A DNA stretch of 64,000 nucleotides from Photorhabdus caribbeanensis (GTDB taxonomy: Bacteria; Pseudomonadota; Gammaproteobacteria; Enterobacterales; Enterobacteriaceae). The DNA lies in assembly GCF_018448885.1 (NCBI RefSeq), contig NZ_RCWB01000009.1, positions 1-64,000 of the forward strand, read 5' to 3'. The position numbers and the translations under genes were made by a program. Shown piece after piece: positions 57,492 through 64,000 of this stretch. Positions within the stretch are counted from its first letter, which is position 1. The number at the start of each line of letters is the position of its first letter. The notes below the pieces were generated by a model, which was not told where the DNA came from, searched no databases, and worked only from the letters and a program-made list of their open reading frames with translations.

Positions 57492-57851
57492 TTAATGAGG
57501 TACTTCAAATTTAAAGTAATCGCTGAGGAGAGTTATTTTATCGCCCATGATTTCGATTAATGTCACGCCCATATTGCTGTAAATATCACTATTTTTACGA
57601 CGTCCTTCATTTTCCCAAATAACACAAGCTTGGTTATTATTAGCAATAAAACCAGTTTGCTTAAAATGTAAATATTCAAAATTTGAGAAAAGTTTCTTGA
57701 GAAAAATAAGCGACATCTTTTTACCTATCATTGGAGGAATACCCGGATAATAAAGTGAAATATCTTCGGAAAAAATATTATCCAGTCGTTTAAGGTCATA
57801 CTGATTCATTGAGCTAAGAAGTTCTGCGGTTAACTCATCTATTCGGTTCAT
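57492..57851 (-). CDS. SnoaL/NTF2-like protein
   Basis: 119 residues, cone-shaped NTF2-like fold: LTAELLSSMNQYDLKRLDNI, FSEDISLYYPGIPPMIGKK and IWENEGRRKN. Such proteins act as small isomerases, hydrolases or binding proteins. 51 bp after the NRPS gene and in the same direction, so probably transcribed with it. A role in the metabolite pathway is possible but unproven. Confidence 0.75.
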   Translation of the reverse strand: MNRIDELTAELLSSMNQYDLKRLDNIFSEDISLYYPGIPPMIGKKMSLIFLKKLFSNFEYLHFKQTGFIANNNQACVIWENEGRRKNSDIYSNMGVTLIEIMGDKITLLSDYFKFEVPH

Positions 57852-57902
57852 TATGTTTTGTCCTCTGTTTTATTTATTTGCCAGCATAATCGCGTTAAAA
57901 AT

Positions 57903-60900
57903 TTAGCTCTGGCTGATTACTTCATTTTCCTGCTGCAAAGCATTCAATCTTTGCACCAGTTGGCTGACCTTCGGTGCGTTAAATAGATCGCGCAACGTTA
58001 TTTCAACGCCGAAGTCACTACGCACTCTTGCTATTACCCGCATCGCAACCAAAGATTCGCCGCCAAGCTCAAAGAAATTATCCTCTGGAGAGATATTTTC
58101 TAATCCCAATAATTCGGCAAATAGTCGACAAAGCGAGAGTTCCTGTGGGCTGGAGGAGCCACTTTCATTGACTGCCGCACTGTTCCACATGGGTTTCGGC
58201 AACGCCTTTCGGTCTAATTTTCCGTTAATGGTCAACGGGAAGTGATCAAGTTGCACTATAGCCGCTGGAATCATCGCTTCGGGCAAGCGTGTGGCTAGAC
58301 TGGAGCGTATTGACTGCGGTTCAAGGGTAATACCTTGATGAGCAATGACATAACCCACCAACCGCTTCTGTTGACCTTCATCTTCACGCACAATGACTTC
58401 GGATTGTACGATATCAGGGTGTGCATTCAGTGCTGCCGCTACTTCGCCCAATTCAATACGAAATCCGCGGATTTTAACCTGATCGTCAGTGCGGCCAAGG
58501 AAGTCCAGTACCCCATCCCGACGCAATCTTGCCAAGTCACCAGTGCGATACATGCGTGCATCTGTGCCGACAAAAGGATCAGCTATAAAGCGTTCAGCAG
58601 TGAGTTCAGGACGATTCAGATAACCACGTGCTACTCCCGCGCCGCCCACGTATATCTCACCTACAAAACCTATCGGAACCGGGCACTGATCCTCATCAAG
58701 AATATAAATACTGAGATCATCAATAGGTTCACCAATAAGGCTTGAAGCAGGCTGCGCAATGACTTCACGTGAAAGAGGGAAATAGGTCACATGTACAGTG
58801 GTTTCAGTAATACCATACATGTTGATCAATTGAGGTGCGTTATCATCGTGTCTTTGATACCACTCCTCTAGGATATGGGCATTCAGCGCTTCTCCGCCAA
58901 AAATCACCATGCGCAGCGCCAAACTCTGCCCAAGATTAGGGGCTTCGCGATCAGCATGGATCAGCGCCTGAAACGCTGAAGGCGTCTGATTTAACACCGT
59001 CACTTTTTCGCTAACCAAAAGCTGCAAAAAATCTGTAGGTGAACGACTAACTTCCCAAGGGACAATCACCAGTCTTCCGCCATTCAACAACGCTCCCCAA
59101 CACTCCCAGACAGCAAAATCAAAAGCATAGGAGTGAAACATTGTCCAACAATCAGTTTCAGAGAAATTAAACCAGCGTTGAGTACTTTGTAGTAAACGCA
59201 TCACATTATGATGAGTCACTACTACGCCTTTGGGGACACCGGTGGAGCCAGAGGTGTAAATGATATAAGCAGGATGTGCTGAAATCAGCGGTTGCAAGCG
59301 CTCTTTGTCAGACAGATCAGCAACACTCTGCATTTCCAGATGGGCGATCAACTCGGGATCATCTAGCGATAACATGGGGGTATTGGTTGTCAGGCGTTGC
59401 GCAATTTCACTGATGGTGATCACACAAGCGGGTTCAGCATCGCCAATCATAAAATCAAGACGACTTTGCGGATAATCCGCTTCAACTGGCACGTAAGCAG
59501 CACCAGCCTTAATGATGGCCAGCAGTGCCACCATCATCTCAATAGAACGTGGTAAGCAGACCATAACACGCTGTTCCGGGCCTATTTGTTGAGACACCAG
59601 ATAGCGTGCCAGTTGGTTAGCACGTTGGTTCAATACTGTATAATTCACATTCTCTTGTTGATAAGTCAGCGCCACATTATCCGGCATTGCAATTGCTTGT
59701 TGTTCAAAGCGTGAGGTCAGTGTTTCCTCATTATTTGATTCTGTGCGCCGTACAGGTAATAGGCTGTCTCCTATGTGCCAATCTGGCAATGTCAGTTCAC
59801 CAATGGGGCGTGATATATCCGCCAGCAATTCAGTGATGAAATGCTGAAAAAGAGATTTTTGCAGGTTAATATCGTGGGGAGTGTAGAGGTTATCATTGGT
59901 ATCGAGCGTAAACCGCAAATTGCCGCTTTCGTCATGATAATAAATGGTCACAGAGAGGTCTTCTACTGGACCACTGGACAAATTTTTGGTACGCCCAAAA
60001 TTACCCGCAAAGCTCACATTGCTGTTGAACAGCATCACATTAATATTCTGCGCAAACAAGCGGGGAGCAGAACCATTTCGTTGTAAATCACGATAGATAT
60101 CTTCAGAGCGATACTGCTGATGTTTGAGCAACTGGCGGATTTCCTGGCTGACCTGCTTACTAATGTCGCCTATGGAATGAGCGGGATCTATTGTCAGGCG
60201 CAGAGGTAATACATTGGATATCATACCTGGAATACTACGTAACGCACGCCCTGAACGCGCAGTGACTGGCATACCTAAAGTAATATCCTGCTTATCGGTC
60301 ATACGAGAAATCCAGGAAGCAACGATAGCAACAATAATTTGCGCCATACTACTTCCACTCTCTTCGCTCAGAGTACGCAGAATATCATTGACCTTGGCCG
60401 GGATTTCACATTGGGTGCAACTGAATGAACCCAGGTCGGCAAACTGACCGGGTTTCGCCCCCACGGCAAGGCTCTGTGGCTCACTTCGGCCAGCCATATA
60501 CTGTAACCACCACTGGCGGTCATGTTGAAAATTTTCCGAGCGGCGGTATTCTTCATCAAAAGCCAACAGATCGCTCAGAGGTCCAAAAGGATTTTTCAGC
60601 TCATCAGCGCCAGTAAATTTCTGGGTATACAGTTCAGCAAGCCGTTGAATCAGCAACGTAGTACCAAAAGCATCACTCGCCAAATGATGGACACGAATAA
60701 ACAAAAAGTAGTGTTCATCACTGATTTTTAGCAGCGCAAAACCAAACAATGGCCCCTGTGTTAAGTCCATCGGCCGCACCAATTCAGCCTTCATCCAGAT
60801 TTCAGCTTCTGTTAATGCATCCACATGGTTAGATAGATCAATAAGTGGGCAGCTCCATTGCAGATTAGTAACGATCTGTTGCTGTGGTCCTTGTGGGTGC

Positions 60901-61103
60901 TGTACAACCACCACTCGTAAACACTCAGCTTCATCTATCAACTGAGACAATGCCGTGTTAAGTGTCTCAATATCGATAGCGCCTGAAATATCAATATAAC
61001 AACCTGTGTTATAAATTCCTGCGCTTACATTTAATTGTTCAGCCAGCCAAATTTCCTGCTGTGCTGCGGTCAGGGGGTAATAGGTTCCTTGATATTGTTT
61101 CAT
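57903..61103 (-). CDS. glbF: NRPS module C-A(Thr)-T, glidobactin GlbF type
   Basis: 1066 residues. Condensation domain at about 10-440, where the usual HHxxxDG reads HHLASDA (139-145). Adenylation at about 465-960: YTSGSTGVPKG near 615, and the specificity residues read D-F-W (FDFAVWE), N (LNQTPS), I-G (VIFGGE), M (NMYGITE), V-H (TTVHV), plus K of INGKLDRK. DFWNIGMVHK is the established threonine code. Carrier domain near 1018 (FFELGGESL). No thioesterase. Known: in glidobactin synthesis such a module takes a fatty acyl group and threonine. AGGATTAATT precedes the ATG. Confidence 0.88.
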   Translation of the reverse strand: MKQYQGTYYPLTAAQQEIWLAEQLNVSAGIYNTGCYIDISGAIDIETLNTALSQLIDEAECLRVVVVQHPQGPQQQIVTNLQWSCPLIDLSNHVDALTEAEIWMKAELVRPMDLTQGPLFGFALLKISDEHYFLFIRVHHLASDAFGTTLLIQRLAELYTQKFTGADELKNPFGPLSDLLAFDEEYRRSENFQHDRQWWLQYMAGRSEPQSLAVGAKPGQFADLGSFSCTQCEIPAKVNDILRTLSEESGSSMAQIIVAIVASWISRMTDKQDITLGMPVTARSGRALRSIPGMISNVLPLRLTIDPAHSIGDISKQVSQEIRQLLKHQQYRSEDIYRDLQRNGSAPRLFAQNINVMLFNSNVSFAGNFGRTKNLSSGPVEDLSVTIYYHDESGNLRFTLDTNDNLYTPHDINLQKSLFQHFITELLADISRPIGELTLPDWHIGDSLLPVRRTESNNEETLTSRFEQQAIAMPDNVALTYQQENVNYTVLNQRANQLARYLVSQQIGPEQRVMVCLPRSIEMMVALLAIIKAGAAYVPVEADYPQSRLDFMIGDAEPACVITISEIAQRLTTNTPMLSLDDPELIAHLEMQSVADLSDKERLQPLISAHPAYIIYTSGSTGVPKGVVVTHHNVMRLLQSTQRWFNFSETDCWTMFHSYAFDFAVWECWGALLNGGRLVIVPWEVSRSPTDFLQLLVSEKVTVLNQTPSAFQALIHADREAPNLGQSLALRMVIFGGEALNAHILEEWYQRHDDNAPQLINMYGITETTVHVTYFPLSREVIAQPASSLIGEPIDDLSIYILDEDQCPVPIGFVGEIYVGGAGVARGYLNRPELTAERFIADPFVGTDARMYRTGDLARLRRDGVLDFLGRTDDQVKIRGFRIELGEVAAALNAHPDIVQSEVIVREDEGQQKRLVGYVIAHQGITLEPQSIRSSLATRLPEAMIPAAIVQLDHFPLTINGKLDRKALPKPMWNSAAVNESGSSSPQELSLCRLFAELLGLENISPEDNFFELGGESLVAMRVIARVRSDFGVEITLRDLFNAPKVSQLVQRLNALQQENEVISQS

Positions 61104-61132
61104 AATTAATCCTCAACAGGCTGGTGATTTTT

Positions 61133-62398
61133 TTATTTATACAAATCGCGTAATTTAATGTCTGCCTGAGAACCACGTAGCAAAATTAATATGGCGCAAA
61201 AGCAAACAATGGCAGCAATAACAAAGGGAAGCCCTTGGAAATAGAGAGGTTGTCCCTGACGAGCTGAAAAATGCAGCAATAATGCCCCCAACAGCGGTGA
61301 AACGGTGATAGCCAGACCCAACATACAGTTCTGCGCTCCCAGATACTCCCCTTGTCGCTCATTACCTGCACGTAACGAAATCAAAGCACGCAGCGTTGAG
61401 TCGCTGATCAACGCCAGTGCATGCAGAGCAATTGCGCCTGCAACAATAAGTGGTGATACGGCCAGGCTATAAGCGATAAACGCCAACATATAGAGTCCGT
61501 AACCGATGATCGCTGTGCGGTATTCGTTACAGCGCGTCACGAACATTTTTAGCAACCAAGTTTGCGTTATGATGATTCCGATGCCGAGCCCGGTGAGAGC
61601 CAAACCGTTTTCACGAGGTCCCCAGCCCAAACGTATTTCATTGAGTAAGACAAAACAGGCCAGAAAAATACCGTAAGCCACCATGCCAAGAGCCGAAGCG
61701 TAAACTAAGCGTCTCAGTACTCCATCCGTCGCCAGTAGTTTCAAACTGCCTAAAGGATTGGCCCGGCGCCAGTCGAACGAACGCCGGTTCTCTTTAGTCA
61801 GACTTTCGTTCAGAACAAACATGGCGGCAATAGCGTTCACTGCTGCCAGTGAGCCAGCAATCACAAACGGAAGGCGTGGTGCAATCATGCCTAATAACCC
61901 ACCGAAGGCAGGCCCGGCAACCATGCCGAAGCCGAGAACACCACTGACTAAACCGAAACGCGCGGCTCGCTGTGCTTCTGGCGTAACATCTGCTACGTAA
62001 GCCGATGCAGCGGAAGTACTGGCGGCGGTGGAGCCTGAAAGAAATATACCGGCCACCAGCCATCCTAGCGAGGGTGCTGTCGCCACCAGCGTATAGCTCA
62101 GCGCTGTGCCAAACAGTGTTGCAAGCAATACCGGCCGCCTTCCCCAAGCGTCGCTAAGCGTCCCTAGCAGCGGGGCGAAAAGGAATTGAGCAAAAGCATA
62201 TAGTGAGACAAATAACCCGATTAACGGCACACCCGCTTCCGGGGGTTGAGGGGCAACCTCCCGCAATAGATCGGGTAAAACGGGAAGGACAATCCCGATA
62301 CCCAGAGCATCTACAGCCAATGTCATTAGGATCACAGCCAATCGGCGTTTATGCTGGCGGTTTTCAGGACGGTGAACCGTTGGGGAGGAATCACTCAT
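61133..62398 (-). CDS. glbD: MFS exporter, glidobactin GlbD/SylE type
   Basis: 421 residues with 12 membrane helices, TetA-like: LAVDALGIGIVLPVLPDLLR, the loop motif A GTLSDAWGRRPVLL, and GLVSGVLGFGMVAGPAFGGL (antiporter motif C). It overlaps the PKS gene by 4 bp (ATGA) and has GGAGG upstream, so it is translationally coupled and likely exports the product or gives self-protection. Syrbactin clusters carry such a transporter between the two synthetases. Confidence 0.85.
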   Translation of the reverse strand: MSDSSPTVHRPENRQHKRRLAVILMTLAVDALGIGIVLPVLPDLLREVAPQPPEAGVPLIGLFVSLYAFAQFLFAPLLGTLSDAWGRRPVLLATLFGTALSYTLVATAPSLGWLVAGIFLSGSTAASTSAASAYVADVTPEAQRAARFGLVSGVLGFGMVAGPAFGGLLGMIAPRLPFVIAGSLAAVNAIAAMFVLNESLTKENRRSFDWRRANPLGSLKLLATDGVLRRLVYASALGMVAYGIFLACFVLLNEIRLGWGPRENGLALTGLGIGIIITQTWLLKMFVTRCNEYRTAIIGYGLYMLAFIAYSLAVSPLIVAGAIALHALALISDSTLRALISLRAGNERQGEYLGAQNCMLGLAITVSPLLGALLLHFSARQGQPLYFQGLPFVIAAIVCFCAILILLRGSQADIKLRDLYK

Positions 62399-64000
62399 AC
62401 CTGTCCTCCTTTTATTATTGATGGAAAGTGATGAATTATTGCTTGCGATACATGTGCTACGTGCTGTTCCATCAGACAGCTATAATGATTCCCCGGCACT
62501 TCTGCGATACGAATGGGAAGAGTGGAGAACTTCTCCCAACCCCAGCCATTGGTCTCCCGGATCTCCGGCACAACAACCCCTTTCGGTAAGGGTTCTACCG
62601 CTTTGACTAACAGCATAGGAATTGGCAACTGTACGGGTATTGGACGATATTTCGGTGACATATCCGACGCAGCCCGATAGACATTGAATAATCCGCTAAT
62701 CGAGCTCATATCATTCTGTGCATGAATCAACGAAAAACGTTTTAGCTGCTCTTGGATATAGCTCAGTAACGCCTCACGTGGTAATGCACGCATTGCGTCG
62801 TCGTCCAAGCTGTCGATCATTTCCAGGCGGTCAGTGTAGTAAGCAAAAATACCAAGAATAACTTTGGCGATATCAGCATCTTCCTGATACGGAACCGGTG
62901 CATAGGGAGGTGCGGCAGAGTCGAGTAACACCAGAGAACCGATGCTTTCTCCCTCAGCATGAAGCTGTCGTGCCATTTCATAAGCCACTTTGCCGCCCAA
63001 TGAATGACCACCGATATGATATGGCCCTTGCTTCTGTACCGAGCGCAAACAGGCAATGTAATGCGTTGCTATCTCTTCCACCGATTGGTGCGGCGCAGTT
63101 TTTCCATCAAGCCCCAAATACTGCATACCAATAAATGGCAATTCTCGTGGTAACGCCGCGGCCAGGGGCATAAATTGGGTAACATTGCCGCCCATACCCG
63201 GCACACAAAAGAAGGGAGAATAATTGCCATTACCGCCGTGATTAATAGGCACCAGGCAGTAGCGGATATGGGCATTCTCGGGAGCCTGGCTCTTTTTATC
63301 GTCAGATAGTGAACGGACAACACGTGCCATTGTCGGCTGTTCAAGAAACTCCGCCAGCGTCAGACAGTGTTGGAAATGATCACGTAAACGGGAGATCATC
63401 TGCGTTGCCAACAGTGAATGACCACCCAGTTCGAAGAAATCATCTTCCAGGTTAATTGTCTCTTCACCCAGTAGCTCATACCACAATTGACGAACCGCTT
63501 CCTCTGGGCTGGCAGAATCAGATATCGCCGATGAATTCTGTAATTGTGGGCGCCGAACAGTAGTAAATTTACTGACAACGATCTGTGCTTCCATTCCGGC
63601 GATAGCCAGATCGAAAATAGCGCAGCCCTCTTGATTACTGAGACCAATCACACTTTCTTTACGGCGGGCAGCATAATCCACGGCCATTCCTACTTCTGAC
63701 CAGGTATCCCAGTTAACTGACGTTACCGGTATAGTCTGTTGTCGCCAGTAGTGCGCCACAGCATCAAGATAACGGTTCGCCGCCGCGTAGTCTGCCTGAC
63801 CAATTCCCCCTACCAATGAGGCAAGTGAAGAGCACAACAAAACAAAGTCGAGAGAGTCCTGACTAATCGCCGTCATCAGTTGTTGTGTGCCACTGACTTT
63901 TGCCGCCATCACATGCCGCCAGTTCTGCGACGTGCCATGCTCCAGCAACCCACTGGCTTCAACACCCGCTGAATGAATCACGCCATTGATAGCACCAAAT
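62395..64000 (-). CDS. glbC: PKS/NRPS C-terminal part: KR-ACP-TE, glidobactin GlbC type (cut by window edge)
   Basis: 535 residues visible; the frame stays open to the right edge (FGAINGVIHSAGV), so the N-terminal bulk is missing. Order: C-terminal half of a ketoreductase (VLLCSSLASLVGGIGQADYA, then AANRYLDAVAHYWR), an acyl carrier (FFELGGHSLLATQMI), and a type I thioesterase (IGGHSLGGKVAYEMARQL; catalytic His in VPGNHYSCL). This matches the end of GlbC/SylD, whose thioesterase closes the 12-membered syrbactin ring. Identity as glidobactin type rests on this order plus the Thr module and exporter. Confidence 0.85.
   Translation of the reverse strand, partial: FGAINGVIHSAGVEASGLLEHGTSQNWRHVMAAKVSGTQQLMTAISQDSLDFVLLCSSLASLVGGIGQADYAAANRYLDAVAHYWRQQTIPVTSVNWDTWSEVGMAVDYAARRKESVIGLSNQEGCAIFDLAIAGMEAQIVVSKFTTVRRPQLQNSSAISDSASPEEAVRQLWYELLGEETINLEDDFFELGGHSLLATQMISRLRDHFQHCLTLAEFLEQPTMARVVRSLSDDKKSQAPENAHIRYCLVPINHGGNGNYSPFFCVPGMGGNVTQFMPLAAALPRELPFIGMQYLGLDGKTAPHQSVEEIATHYIACLRSVQKQGPYHIGGHSLGGKVAYEMARQLHAEGESIGSLVLLDSAAPPYAPVPYQEDADIAKVILGIFAYYTDRLEMIDSLDDDAMRALPREALLSYIQEQLKRFSLIHAQNDMSSISGLFNVYRAASDMSPKYRPIPVQLPIPMLLVKAVEPLPKGVVVPEIRETNGWGWEKFSTLPIRIAEVPGNHYSCLMEQHVAHVSQAIIHHFPSIIKGGQV

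Overview
The window reads as chromosomal DNA of Photorhabdus (Enterobacterales, Morganellaceae). The evidence is a set of ERIC elements, E. coli-like blocks (lpxL/trhO/dinI/bssS/pyrC, flhDC-mot-che), a Salmonella-like mgtC, AT-rich spacers, and the end of a glidobactin/luminmycin-type proteasome-inhibitor cluster, as known from Photorhabdus luminescens. Genus is an inference; species is not assigned.

1-11355: a type I-F CRISPR-Cas locus. The left edge holds the first 14 codons of an IS30-type transposase. An array of 11 repeats, with a decayed twelfth, is followed by cas1, cas2-3, a frameshifted ParE-type toxin, a 750-bp insert, csy1-csy2-csy3-csy4, and a second leader with an almost vanished array. 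The insert between cas2-3 and csy1 is the most interesting part of the window. It has two repeat-like hairpins on the minus strand enclosing a 25-nt guide. That guide matches, next to a correct CC PAM and with its seed mismatch exactly at the sixth base, a site about 64 bp upstream of a 57-codon membrane-peptide ORF. This is the layout of a CreTA module, a toxin repressed by the CRISPR effector.

11388-24485: a myo-inositol catabolism cluster on the minus strand (iolB, iolE, iolC fused to a DUF2090 domain, two Gfo/Idh/MocA dehydrogenases, a sodium/solute symporter, iolD, iolA) with a divergent RpiR-type regulator (iolR) and candidate operator motifs in the promoter gaps.

24500-38984: housekeeping and small accessory genes: a small exported protein, csaA, an AraC regulator, higBA, a peptide transporter, lpxL, dinI under a perfect LexA palindrome, trhO, a LuxR-type regulator, bssS, pyrC, four tRNA-Asn genes each with its own promoter, an unknown 358-residue protein, ylaC and a cold-shock gene.

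39300-43477: mgtC is intact, but the mgtB that should follow it is a heavily decayed pseudogene. A long AT-rich stretch with a consensus CRP site precedes flhDC.

43478-55637: the flagellar master regulator, motor and chemotaxis operons (flhDC, motAB, cheAW, two MCP receptors, cheR, cheB, cheY, cheZ).

55735-64000: a graveyard of a 2-oxo-acid chain-elongation pathway (HMGL-type synthase plus large and small dehydratase fragments), a methyltransferase, and on the minus strand the glidobactin-type operon: the end of a PKS (KR-ACP-TE), an MFS exporter, a threonine-specific NRPS module and a SnoaL-like protein. The PKS gene runs off the right edge.
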